Assembly (NCBI GenBank): GCA_900552935.1
Contig: USBN01000007.1
Coordinates: 1 to 45,807, forward strand
Length of the DNA: 45,807 bases
Direction: 5' to 3'
Origin: an uncultured Coriobacteriaceae bacterium
GTDB lineage: Bacteria; Actinomycetota; Coriobacteriia; Coriobacteriales; Atopobiaceae
Below the pieces are notes generated by a model. The model did not search any database, was not told where the DNA came from, and worked only from the letters and a program-made list of their open reading frames with translations. Shown here in pieces: positions 16,447 to 24,721 of this stretch (the first letter of the stretch is position 1; every line of letters begins with the position of its first letter). A program made the translations under genes and the position numbers.

Positions 16447-16974
16447 CTACAACAGCGCGCGAATCTCCGCGAGCGAGGTGGCGAAATGGATGCCGCGCTG
16501 GCGCTCATGGGTGGAGAGCCCCATCTCGATCATGAGGGCCAGCTGCGAGGCGAGCGCATCGTAGAAACCGCCGAGGTTATAGAGGATGCACGGGGCGTCG
16601 AGGTGGCCCAGCGCGACCTCACTCATGACCTCCGCAATCTCCTCAAGCGTGCCCGTACCACCGGGAAACGCCACAAACGCGTCGCCGAGCTCAATCATCG
16701 TGGCCTTACGCTCGGCCATCGTCTCGGTAACGATGAGACGCGTGAGCTCGTCGTACTGGAACTCGCGCTCGATGAACTCGCGCGGCTCGACACCCGTCGC
16801 CTCGCCGCCCGCCGCGATAACGCTCTGAGCAAGCTCGCCCATGAGCCCGCTCTTGGAGCCTCCGTAGACCAGCGCGTTACCAGACTCGCCAATCCACGCG
16901 CCAAGCTCTCGCACCGCGGTCTTGAGCGCCGGGTCCCTGCCCTCGCTCGCGCCCAGGTAGACCGTGATATTCAT
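16447..16974 (-). CDS. LOG-family nucleoside-5'-monophosphate phosphoribohydrolase (TIGR00730 type)
   Basis: A 175-residue Rossmann-type protein of the family once annotated as lysine decarboxylase. It cleaves ribose 5-phosphate from (cytokinin-like) nucleotides. Diagnostic motifs are VYGGSKSGLMG (37-47), R89 in the ERKATM segment, and PGGTGTLEE (104-112). The ATG at 16974 has AAAGGA upstream. A rho-independent terminator ends directly before this ribosome site, leaving no room for an ordinary promoter between them; see the terminator entry. Biological substrate in bacteria is uncertain. Confidence 0.9.
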   Translation of the reverse strand: MNITVYLGASEGRDPALKTAVRELGAWIGESGNALVYGGSKSGLMGELAQSVIAAGGEATGVEPREFIEREFQYDELTRLIVTETMAERKATMIELGDAFVAFPGGTGTLEEIAEVMSEVALGHLDAPCILYNLGGFYDALASQLALMIEMGLSTHERQRGIHFATSLAEIRALL

Positions 16975-16987
16975 AAGCGTCCTTTCA

Positions 16988-17028
16988 CAAAAGCAAAGCG
17001 GTGGCCGGCTAAAGCGCACGGCCACCGC
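16988..17028 (-). terminator. Terminator abutting the LOG gene's ribosome binding site (possible attenuator)
   Basis: A perfect 10-bp stem (16998-17007 with 17019-17028, 11-nt loop) is followed on the minus strand by TTTGCTTTTG. It lies 140 nt after prfC and only about 14 nt before the LOG start codon. It is either the prfC terminator or a regulated leader terminator for the LOG gene. Upstream (near 17055-17070) an AGGGG/CCCCT mini-hairpin is also present. No known riboswitch class was recognised. Confidence 0.75.
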
Positions 17029-17102
17029 CTCATCGGAAATCAAACTGTTCAGGGGTTCGTTCGCCCCTAAACGCAATCGCCATGGAACACGCCACGGCAT
17101 TC

Positions 17103-17168
17103 GAACTTCGGGCTTCGGGCTTCGGGTATCGAGCTTCGGGCTTCGACCCTCGAGCCTCGGGTATCGAG
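17103..17168. repeat. Short TTCGGGC-type repeat tract
   Basis: The tract between prfC and the LOG terminator is built from TTCGGGC and GGGTATCGAG blocks: two copies of a unit ending CGGGTATCGAG (near 17119 and 17158), with TTCGGGC repeats between. Many blocks are mutually complementary (CTCGA/TCGAG), so it can fold. No function assigned. Confidence 0.6.
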
Positions 17169-18782
17169 CTAGAACGTAACGTTGCCAAACTCATTGAGCG
17201 TGAGGCCCTCGTTGTGGTCCACGGCATAGTCAAGGTTCCACTGGCTCGTGAAGAGCAGCAGCTTGCCCCCGCGCATGTCCTCGACGCGGCAGGTGTCGCG
17301 CGTGAGGTTGAGGGCGCGGACGGCCTTCTCGTCCATATCGCCATCAATCCAGCGAAGCATCTGGTACGGAAGGGCCTGACGATAGACCTCGACGTGATAC
17401 TCGCTCTTGAGGCGCTGCTCGAGGACCTCGAACTGGAGCACGCCCACAACACCGACGATGACGCTCTCCATGCCAGCGCCAAGCTCGCGGAAGATCTGGA
17501 TGGCACCCTCCTGGGCAAGCTCCTCCATGCCCTTCACGAACTGCTTGCGCTTGAGAGTGTCGACCTGCGAAATGCGCGCGAAGTGCTCGGGCGAGAAGGT
17601 GGGGATGCCAGAGAAGCGCACGGGAGGCTTGCCGGTGCACACCGTGTCGCCAATGGAGAAGATGCCCGGGTCAAACAGTCCGACGATATCGCCGGCATAG
17701 GCCTCGTCCACGATGGCGCGATCGTCGGCCATCATCGACGTACCCGTGGCGAGCTTGAGCGAGCGCTCGCCCTGCACGTGGTAGGCGGTCATGCCGCGCT
17801 CGAACTTACCCGAACAAATGCGCACGAAGGCGATGCGGTCGCGGTGGTTCTTGTCCATGTTCGCCTGGATCTTGAACACGAAACCGCTGAAGTCGTCACG
17901 CGTGGGAGGCACGGGCTCGCCCGTAAGGCAATCCGTGTAGGCACGCGGAGCCGAGGTGAGGCGCAGGAATTCCTTGAGGAACGGCTCGACGCCAAAGTTG
18001 GTGAGGGCAGAGCCAAAGAACGCGGGTGACAGCTTGCCGCAGGCGACGGCATCGAGGTCCAGCTCGTCACCGGCGCCGTCGAGAAGCTCAATGTCATCCA
18101 TCAGAGCACGGTGGTTCTCCTCGCCGATTAGCTCGTCCATGGAGGGGTCGCCGAGCTCGGCCTCGATCTCCGCAACCTTTTTGGTAGCGTTGGCACGGCC
18201 CTCGCCCTCAAAGGCGATAACGTGACGGGTCTGGCGATCGAAGACGCCGCGGAAGTTGCGGCCGCTGCCGATAGGCCAGTTCATAGGATACGTATTGATG
18301 CCGAGAACGTTCTCGATCTCCTCCATGAGCTCGAAGGGATCGCGCGCGTCATGGTCGAGCTTGTTGACGAAGGTGAAAATGGGGATGTGACGCAGAGTGC
18401 AGACCTTGAAGAGCTTCTTGGTCTGAGCCTCGACGCCCTTCGCGCCATCGATGACCATGACGGCAGCGTCTGCCGCCATGAGGGTTCGATAGGTGTCCTC
18501 GGAGAAGTCCTGGTGGCCAGGGGTGTCGAGGATGTTGACGCAGTGTCCCTCATAGGTGAACTGGAGCACCGAAGAGGTGACGGAGATGCCGCGCTCCTTC
18601 TCGATGTCCATCCAGTCGGAGACCGCGTGCTTCGAGCTGCTCTTGCCCTTGACCGAACCGGCGGTCTGAATGCTGCCGGTGTACAGGAGGAGCTTCTCGG
18701 TAAGGGTGGTTTTGCCGGCGTCCGGGTGCGAGATGATCGCGAACGTGCGGCGCGAGGAAATCTGGTCTTCAAGGAAAGACAT
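17169..18782 (-). CDS. prfC: Peptide chain release factor 3
   Basis: A 537-residue translational GTPase that removes RF1/RF2 from the ribosome after peptide release. The P-loop HPDAGKTT is at 19-26, the switch segment ERGISVTSSVLQF near 64, DTPGHQDF near 86-93 and NKLDH near 140, followed by EF-Tu-like domain II and a C-terminal domain. Length matches the family. The stop is followed by a repeat tract and a terminator. It is a stand-alone gene between divergent or same-strand unrelated genes. Confidence 0.95.
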   Translation of the reverse strand: MSFLEDQISSRRTFAIISHPDAGKTTLTEKLLLYTGSIQTAGSVKGKSSSKHAVSDWMDIEKERGISVTSSVLQFTYEGHCVNILDTPGHQDFSEDTYRTLMAADAAVMVIDGAKGVEAQTKKLFKVCTLRHIPIFTFVNKLDHDARDPFELMEEIENVLGINTYPMNWPIGSGRNFRGVFDRQTRHVIAFEGEGRANATKKVAEIEAELGDPSMDELIGEENHRALMDDIELLDGAGDELDLDAVACGKLSPAFFGSALTNFGVEPFLKEFLRLTSAPRAYTDCLTGEPVPPTRDDFSGFVFKIQANMDKNHRDRIAFVRICSGKFERGMTAYHVQGERSLKLATGTSMMADDRAIVDEAYAGDIVGLFDPGIFSIGDTVCTGKPPVRFSGIPTFSPEHFARISQVDTLKRKQFVKGMEELAQEGAIQIFRELGAGMESVIVGVVGVLQFEVLEQRLKSEYHVEVYRQALPYQMLRWIDGDMDEKAVRALNLTRDTCRVEDMRGGKLLLFTSQWNLDYAVDHNEGLTLNEFGNVTF

Positions 18783-18971
18783 GCAATTGTTCCTTCATCG
18801 TGCGGTTTTGACTCGAACATTGTAGCGAGAAGCAGGGATAACGGCGCGCCGAATGCCGCGAGGCACCCGCAACGCGCCCGCTCGCCCCAGTATCTTCACG
18901 TGAGGCGAATCGGTTCGTCAGGCAAGGGCAGTTATCACCCCGTCAGGCGAACGGGGCATCTTCCTCAAATG

Positions 18972-19640
18972 CTATTCCTCGCCAGCGGTCGCCCCGGCGG
19001 CGCGACGCGCGTATTCGAGATAGCCGGACACACTGTAGTGGTCCGCCCCATCGCTGGCGGAATTGCCCGAGCCACCAACAACCCCCAGGTAGCCACCGTC
19101 GACCTGACCACCGTCAGAGTTGACCACAAGAGCATACCAGTGGCCAAACTCATGCTTGGGCTTACGCAGCTGGCAGGCAAGCGTCAGCTTCGTGTCGCCC
19201 TCCTGGCGATAGAAGACGCCGGCGCGGCGAAGGGTCTCGAGGCGCTCTCCATCCATCCAGAAGCACATGAACGGAGTCTCGAACGCATCCGTGAGAGTGC
19301 CCGCCATGCTGTTGTACACATAGCAGAACAGCGCCCGCTCCCTGCCACGCGCAAGCAAATCCACCTCGGACTCCTTGAGCTTGAACGTCACCGTGGTGAT
19401 GGCTCCATGCTGGCCCTCCACCTCACAGACGTCCGTGACGGCGGTCTTGACCTGGAAGAAGAACGTCTCCGGCTCCACACCAGGATGCTCAAGCTGCTGC
19501 TTGAGGTTGAGGGATACGACGTCGATGCCCATGTCCGCCGGGGGACGCAGCGCATCGAGCCCATTGCGATAGAGCGAGCTCATCAGCTGGTACTCGCCGG
19601 TATAGCCGTTGTAGAGAAGGTCAAAGAAGTCTGACGACAC
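18972..19640 (-). CDS. Uncharacterised protein, possible PD-(D/E)xK-type fold
   Basis: A 222-residue soluble protein that I do not recognise by name. The N-terminal half has the pattern E16 ... G-I-D40 ... F-Q63-V-K65 (TGEYQLM, PPADMGIDVVS, FFFQVKT), which fits the E/D/(E,Q)xK order of DUF4365-like nuclease-fold proteins. The rest is mixed beta/alpha with no further motif. The start is GTG with GGAGGAATTCC upstream. It stands alone, with no methylase, helicase or toxin partner, and is flanked by a 43-nt tandem repeat. Nuclease activity is inference from pattern only. Confidence 0.6.
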   Translation of the reverse strand: MSSDFFDLLYNGYTGEYQLMSSLYRNGLDALRPPADMGIDVVSLNLKQQLEHPGVEPETFFFQVKTAVTDVCEVEGQHGAITTVTFKLKESEVDLLARGRERALFCYVYNSMAGTLTDAFETPFMCFWMDGERLETLRRAGVFYRQEGDTKLTLACQLRKPKHEFGHWYALVVNSDGGQVDGGYLGVVGGSGNSASDGADHYSVSGYLEYARRAAGATAGEE

Positions 19641-19691
19641 AGGAATTCCTCCGGTTAATCAAGAAACGGAATCAATACGGTACTGGCGTGC

Positions 19692-19800
19692 CAGCATGAC
19701 GACGGGGCGATTCGGGGCCACAGTGCTTGCGCGTCAGCACAGCGACGGGACGATTCGGGGCCACGGTGCTTGCGCGTCAGCATGACGGCGCGACTCGGAG
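19692..19800. repeat. 43-nt tandem repeat (2.5 copies)
   Basis: Two 43-nt units (19692-19734 and 19735-19777) differ at a few positions, and a partial third unit follows (19778-about 19800). Shared blocks include CGATTCGGGGCCAC and GTGCTTGCGCGTCAGCA. It lies between the uncharacterised protein and the acetyltransferase and is not coding. Confidence 0.8.
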
Positions 19801-19840
19801 CTGGCGGATAACTGCGCGCGGCTGCCCACCAAACCCGCGG

Positions 19841-20317
19841 CTACAAGTCTTTGATAAAAAAGTGGTCCATCGCAACGTGCCCGGGGCTGACCGGATCGAT
19901 GGCGCGATAGCCAAGCTTCTCGTAAAGGTTGATCGCCGCCTTAAGCTTCGAATGGGTCTCGAGATACAGAGACCTGTAGCCCAGCTCACGGGCGGCCTCC
20001 TCAACCAGTCCAACGAGGCGCGTGCCCAAACCATGGCCCTTTGCCTCGTCTGCCAGATATAGCTTCTGCAACTCAGCCGTGCCCTCGAGGGATAAGAACT
20101 CAGCCAGGCCACAGCCGCCGAGCACACGCCCATCGTCATCTACGGCAACATAGTAACGGCGGCGCGTAGGGTCTTCGTCGTAGAAGCCGCTCAGGTGCAT
20201 GATCTCGGGGTCGAAGAAGGCGGTACCCGGAATGTCGAGCCCGACCGCCGCGAGGTTACCGCGCGCGATAGTGCCCATCGCCTCGTCGTCATCCGCGGTT
20301 ATGGGTCTGATCGTCAT
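19841..20317 (-). CDS. GNAT-family N-acetyltransferase
   Basis: A 158-residue cytoplasmic acyl-CoA-dependent acetyltransferase. The acetyl-CoA loop appears as DEAKGHGLGTRL (about 98-109), preceded by beta-4 AELQKLYLA and followed by LYLETHSKLKAAINLYEKLGY, the standard C-terminal signature. Acceptor unknown. The ATG at 20317 was chosen over the GTG at 20326, whose Shine-Dalgarno spacing would be too short. Confidence 0.88.
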   Translation of the reverse strand: MTIRPITADDDEAMGTIARGNLAAVGLDIPGTAFFDPEIMHLSGFYDEDPTRRRYYVAVDDDGRVLGGCGLAEFLSLEGTAELQKLYLADEAKGHGLGTRLVGLVEEAARELGYRSLYLETHSKLKAAINLYEKLGYRAIDPVSPGHVAMDHFFIKDL

Positions 20318-20413
20318 GCCACCCACAAAGCCTCCCAGCAGCCGGATTCACTTAGGAGCTGATGGCAGCCGATACATGGCGATTGCACATAGCCAACAAG
20401 TTAGGCACCGTCA

Positions 20414-20492
20414 GCACGGCCCCGGCGGCCACTGCCGCGCGGCCCCAGTAGCTCCCGCCCGCACGGTCCCGGCGGCCACTGCCGCACGGCCC
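20414..20492. repeat. Two direct copies of a 32-nt block
   Basis: Blocks 20414-20445 and 20461-20492 match except at two positions and are 15 nt apart (repeat period 47). They lie in the gap between the divergent acetyltransferase and DUF389 genes. Apart from these repeats I see nothing in this roughly 290-base gap. Confidence 0.75.
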
Positions 20493-20603
20493 TGACCAAG
20501 TGCCACCTTGTCACCCATTGCGCCCGGCGTTACCGTGACCCTTACATAGGAATACCCATGGAAGGCTCTCCCCCTTAGAACCCGAATTCGACCGAGGCAA
20601 CGC

Positions 20604-21719
20604 ATGGAACCCGAGCAACAGTCACAGAGCGACGAGATCCGCGAGCTTCTCAGCGAGCTCCGCGCCCACCTCGCCGCCTTCCTCAAGCGAACGTTTAACA
20701 TCCGCGAGGGCCGCGCGCCCTATGCCGTCATTCGCAAGCGCTTCGTAAATGGCGCCCGCCTCGATGGCACGCATCTCTGCATCCTCATCGTCGCCATGTT
20801 GATCGCCTGCATCGGCCTCGACACCAACTCGGACATCGCCATCGTCGGCGCCATGCTTATCTGCCCGCTCATGGGGTCCGTACTCGCCACGGCCTATGGC
20901 ATCGCCACGCTTGACCGCCGCCTCACAATCGAGGCAGTTGCAGGCCTTGCCGTGCAGATGGCCCTCTGCCTCGTAACCTCCACCATCTATTTCAGGCTCT
21001 CGCCCATCGCCTCCACGACTGCCGCCCTGGTCGACAACTCGACACCCACCATCTGGGACCTCGCCGTAGCACTCGCAGGCGGCTTCGCCGGTGGCCTCGG
21101 CAACTCGAGAAACCAGGAGCCTGCGACCCTCATCTCGGGCGTTGCCGTGGCAACGGCTCTCATGCCTCCGCTTTGCGCCGCCGGCTACGGCATTGCCATG
21201 GTTGACGTCTCGTTCTTCCTCGCAGCGCTCTATGAGTTCGGCATCAACGTCGTCTTCATCGCGCTGGCGGCCGAAGCCGTGCTCCTCGCCCTGCGCGTTC
21301 CCCTCCATCGCGACCTCAACGACGACGGCGTCGTCGACCCCGAGGAGGCCTGGCTCTCAGACATCCTTTCGCGCAAGGTCCGCCGCTACGTGGTCCTGGG
21401 CACCATCATCTTCGCCATCCCCTGCGTCATATTCACGGCGGGTTCGATTGGATCGGCGGGCGAAGGCGTCGAGGACAGCTACGGCGTCATGGAAACGACG
21501 CGCGAGCTCCAAGCCATTCTCCCGGGCTTCGAGAGCTACTCGGTCGGCGTAGACGTCTCCTCAGACGACGAGGCAAACTCGCAGGTCACGCGTGAGACCG
21601 TCGCCCACGTAGTCACGGACGACCCCCTTGACGAGCGCTCTCGCGAGACCGCCGAGAGGCTCATCCGCCTCAACGTGCCCCAGCTCGACCGTGTGGAATT
21701 CACCTCGCAAACGGAGTAG
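20604..21719 (+). CDS. DUF389-family membrane protein with an EF-hand-like loop
   Basis: A 371-residue integral membrane protein with about seven hydrophobic segments between residues 50 and 290. The DUF389 core includes AIVGAMLICPLMGSVLATAYG, the glycine-rich FAGGLGNSRNQEPATLISGVAVATALMPPLC segment and a YEFGINVVFIALAAEAVLL helix. Function is unknown; a transport role has been suggested for the family. Between two membrane helices, a hydrophilic loop (about 237-248) reads DLNDDGVVDPEE, which fits the EF-hand/dockerin calcium loop at positions 1, 3, 5, 6, 9 and 12. The gene stands alone; the C-terminal domain is soluble and acidic. Confidence 0.85.
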   Translation: MEPEQQSQSDEIRELLSELRAHLAAFLKRTFNIREGRAPYAVIRKRFVNGARLDGTHLCILIVAMLIACIGLDTNSDIAIVGAMLICPLMGSVLATAYGIATLDRRLTIEAVAGLAVQMALCLVTSTIYFRLSPIASTTAALVDNSTPTIWDLAVALAGGFAGGLGNSRNQEPATLISGVAVATALMPPLCAAGYGIAMVDVSFFLAALYEFGINVVFIALAAEAVLLALRVPLHRDLNDDGVVDPEEAWLSDILSRKVRRYVVLGTIIFAIPCVIFTAGSIGSAGEGVEDSYGVMETTRELQAILPGFESYSVGVDVSSDDEANSQVTRETVAHVVTDDPLDERSRETAERLIRLNVPQLDRVEFTSQTE

Positions 21720-21894
21720 CACGAACGTGACGAGCCGCGGCCACACGCCTCGCCGCCGACTACCCAAATACGCGCATCAACGAGCAACCATCCGCCGAGA
21801 AGAGCCGCCTGGCCAAATTTGAGCATCAGGCTCTCGAATATTCAAGCGCTTGCTAAAATAATGCAATTCTAGCGCCGGCCTCATTGGAGCCATC

Positions 21895-23268
21895 ATGGAT
21901 AGCACTCAGACGAACACTGCCCTCACGCCCCGACAATCGCTCGCCGTGGGCATTACCCTCTTCTCAATGTTCTTCGGCGCTGGCAACCTCATTCTGCCTT
22001 CGCCGCTGGCCCTCAAAGCGGGAACCAATTGTGTCCCCGCCATGATCGGATTCCTCATCGCGGGCATCGGCCTGCCCGTCCTTGGCATCGTAGCCGTGGC
22101 ACTTGCGGGCACCGCCCGCGAGCTCGCCAATCGCGTCCATCCCATCTTCTCGAAGGTCTTCGTCGCCGCGATCTACCTCTCGATCGGCCCGTGCCTGGCC
22201 ATTCCCCGCACCAGCTCGACCGCGTTCGAGATGCTTATCCCCCTGATCCCAGAGGGCATCTCCGTCGACACCACGCGTCTCGTCTTCTCCATCGCGTTCT
22301 TTGCCGTCGCCTTCGGACTCGCCATGCACCCCGGCGCGCTCACGAAGCTGCTCGGCCGCATCACCGGCCCCGCGCTCATCGTCCTGCTCGTGATGGTCGT
22401 GGGATTCACGCTCATCGCCCCGGCCGGCACCGCCCAGGCGCCGCAGCCGCCCTATGACAACGTCGCGCCCATCCAGGGTTTCCTCGCGGGCTACCAGACG
22501 ATGGACCTGCTCGCGTCCCTCACCTTCGGCATCATCATCGCCGAGAACATCCAGGCCCTCGGCGTCACCGATTCGCACGGCATTATGCGCGAGGTCTCCC
22601 GTGCCGGCGTGGTCGCGGGCGCGCTCATGGCCCTCGTCTACTGCGGTCTTGCCTTCGTGGGCGTGACCTTCGGCTCGGTCATGCCCGATGCCACCAACGG
22701 CGCCGTCATCCTCACCGCCGCCGCCACGCTGCACTTTGGCTTTGCTGGCACCGTGATCATCGTCGCCATCTATCTGCTGGCCTGTCTCAACGTGTGCATC
22801 GGCCTCATCAGCTGCTGTGGCACCTACTTCTGCGAGAATTTCACCGGATCCGCGAGCACCGGTGTCGACGAGAACGGCAGGCAGGCCAACCCGACCTATC
22901 GCATCTGGGCAGCCGGCTTCGCCATCTTCTCTTGCTTCGTCTCGAACTTTGGCCTCGATGCCATCCTGACGTTCTCCGTGCCGCTACTGAACGCCCTTTA
23001 TCCCGTTTCGATCTTGCTCGTCCTCATGGGTATGGCGCACCGCGCGTGCGATCGCTTCCCGCTCGTTTGGCCATGGGCCATCGGCGTGACAACCGTCGCG
23101 AGCGTCGTCACGTCCATCCGCGACGCTTTCTTCAAGGGTGCGCCGCTGGTTCTCGACTCTCTGCCGCTCGCAGACATCGGCCTCGGTTGGATCCTGCCCG
23201 CCGCATGCGCTGCCGTCGTTGGCATCGTCATCTCCATGGTTAGAAACGGGGCAGCCGAGAAGAACTAG
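21895..23268 (+). CDS. brnQ: Branched-chain amino acid transporter BrnQ (LIVCS family)
   Basis: A 457-residue cytoplasmic-membrane cation symporter for Leu, Ile and Val, with about 12 hydrophobic helices. The family signature FSMFFGAGNLILPSPLAL (about 24-41) and the GPCLAIPRTSSTAFE segment (about 98-112) are clear. TTGGAGCC lies before the ATG. Single-gene unit: the preceding gene ends 175 nt upstream, and the next gene has its own AGGAGG site 160 nt downstream. Confidence 0.94.
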   Translation: MDSTQTNTALTPRQSLAVGITLFSMFFGAGNLILPSPLALKAGTNCVPAMIGFLIAGIGLPVLGIVAVALAGTARELANRVHPIFSKVFVAAIYLSIGPCLAIPRTSSTAFEMLIPLIPEGISVDTTRLVFSIAFFAVAFGLAMHPGALTKLLGRITGPALIVLLVMVVGFTLIAPAGTAQAPQPPYDNVAPIQGFLAGYQTMDLLASLTFGIIIAENIQALGVTDSHGIMREVSRAGVVAGALMALVYCGLAFVGVTFGSVMPDATNGAVILTAAATLHFGFAGTVIIVAIYLLACLNVCIGLISCCGTYFCENFTGSASTGVDENGRQANPTYRIWAAGFAIFSCFVSNFGLDAILTFSVPLLNALYPVSILLVLMGMAHRACDRFPLVWPWAIGVTTVASVVTSIRDAFFKGAPLVLDSLPLADIGLGWILPAACAAVVGIVISMVRNGAAEKN

Positions 23269-23436
23269 CGGGCGCGGCATCGCAGCCCTGAGCGCCATTG
23301 CAAGTGCCCAAAGAAACAAAGCCCGGCTCCATCAAGCAAAGCGCAATCGGCTCTCGTTAGCGTCAACGCCGACGCGAGCTCGCTCCGCTGCTGTAGCATG
23401 GCAGCGTAAGGGTTTACTTCCTAGGAGGAGTTCGAG

Positions 23437-24063
23437 ATGAAGGTTCTTCTTGTCAACGGAAGCTCGCGTAAAGACGGCAACACCGCGACAGCCCTCGCGC
23501 AGGTCGCGCGCACGCTCGAGGCGGAGAGCCTGGAGACCGAGACGCTATGGCTCGGCACCAAGCCCGTCAACGACTGCATTGCCTGCGGTAAGTGCTCCGA
23601 GCTCAACAATCGTTGCGCGTTCGATAACGACATCGTAAACGAGCTGATCGAGAAGGCCGAAGGGTCAGACGCCTTCGTCTTTGGCACGCCCGTCTACTAC
23701 GCGCACCCCTCGGGCCGCATCCTGTGCGCTCTCGACCGCGCCTTTTACGCGGGCAAGAACGCCTTCTGCCACAAACCCGGCGCCGCCATCGCGATCGCTC
23801 GCCGCGGCGGCACAACCGCGTCGTTCGACGTGCTCAACAAGTACTTCACCATCAACCAGATGCCGGTCGTAGCCTCCACGTACTGGAACAACGTCCATGG
23901 ACGCACGCCCGGTGAGGCCGTCCAGGACGAGGAGGGCCTGCGCACCATGCGCAACCTCGCCCACAACATGGCCTGGATCCTGCGCTGCATAGAGGCGGGC
24001 AAGGCAGCCGGCATCGAAGCTCCCGATGCCGAGCGTGGCCCCGCCACTAACTTCATCCGCTAG
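23437..24063 (+). CDS. Iron-sulfur flavoprotein / NAD(P)H-dependent oxidoreductase
   Basis: A 208-residue flavodoxin-like protein. It opens with the FMN phosphate loop VNGSSRKDGNTATAL (6-20) and has the compact cluster motif C47-x2-C50-x2-C53-x6-C60, characteristic of the iron-sulfur flavoprotein group, which binds FMN and one 4Fe-4S cluster. TPVYYAHPSG (about 84-93) contacts flavin in relatives. Such proteins pass electrons in anaerobes, often in oxygen or peroxide defence. AGGAGG precedes the ATG. The C-terminal 40 residues lie outside the core fold. Confidence 0.9.
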   Translation: MKVLLVNGSSRKDGNTATALAQVARTLEAESLETETLWLGTKPVNDCIACGKCSELNNRCAFDNDIVNELIEKAEGSDAFVFGTPVYYAHPSGRILCALDRAFYAGKNAFCHKPGAAIAIARRGGTTASFDVLNKYFTINQMPVVASTYWNNVHGRTPGEAVQDEEGLRTMRNLAHNMAWILRCIEAGKAAGIEAPDAERGPATNFIR

Positions 24064-24123
24064 GCGATTTGCCCGCCGGGCGAGTCACCAGCTGGGTGAA
24101 TCTTGCGCTAGGCGACTATGTCG

Positions 24124-24615
24124 TCAGGAACGCACACCCCAAGCGCGATCGCTGCCACGCATGCGAAGAACCACGCCTATCGCCGCAGGTATGAGCACCG
24201 AGACGACCAGCGTCGCGGTATCACTCAGATGAATGGCGGGAATGCCGATCAGCAGGCCAACGCAATACGGGACGAGCCAGATCAGCCACACGCCAACGCT
24301 GAGCTTGTGGAAGCCCTCACGGGTCTTCTCGTCGCCACGGAGAAGGACGAAGGTCGCCCAGACGGCATGGAAGAACATGAGGACGATAGCGAGCGCACCG
24401 GTAATCGCGTGAAACGGGGAACCCGCGCCATGCGAGGAACGCGCGATGGAAGTCATGATTGTCGTGCCCGTCGTGTCGCACGCAAGACCGATCCAAAACA
24501 GGATGAGATGCTTCTTCTGCAGCGAGCCAGCCCGAGCCTCTCCAAAGACGCCGATGGTGTAAAAGACGAGTGCGAGCGTGATTGCCGTGGATGCCGCCAT
24601 AACCAGTGGATTCAT
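24124..24615 (-). CDS. HsmA-like (TIGR03987-type) integral membrane protein
   Basis: A 163-residue protein with about five membrane helices. The pattern LALVFYTIGVFGEAR, LFWIGLACDTTGTTIM, ITGALAIVLMFFHAVWA and GVWLIWLVPYCVG matches my recollection of the TIGR03987/HsmA family, whose conserved His and Trp residues sit inside helices. Physiological role is not established. The ATG at 24615 is the start of the hydrophobic region with GGGAGG upstream; a longer in-frame reading adds unconserved sequence and overlaps the regulator. The TetR gene immediately upstream on the same strand probably controls it. Confidence 0.75.
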   Translation of the reverse strand: MNPLVMAASTAITLALVFYTIGVFGEARAGSLQKKHLILFWIGLACDTTGTTIMTSIARSSHGAGSPFHAITGALAIVLMFFHAVWATFVLLRGDEKTREGFHKLSVGVWLIWLVPYCVGLLIGIPAIHLSDTATLVVSVLIPAAIGVVLRMRGSDRAWGVRS

Positions 24616-24721
24616 AAGTTCTGAATGCCTCCCATAATCGATCTCGGAGCGGCGAGAGTCTTTCTCTGCCGGCCAAAATAGATTGTGAGACCGCCGCAAA
24701 TGAACATCCACCGCGTCTCGT

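Noticed and set aside
17103..17168. Possible riboswitch in the tract after prfC
   Set aside because: The sequence is a simple TTCGGGC/TATCGAG repeat. No known riboswitch consensus could be fitted; only the separate terminator is reported.
18222..19634. 470-codon open frame on the plus strand across prfC and the uncharacterised protein
   Set aside because: It crosses two genes with better support and encodes compositionally biased sequence.
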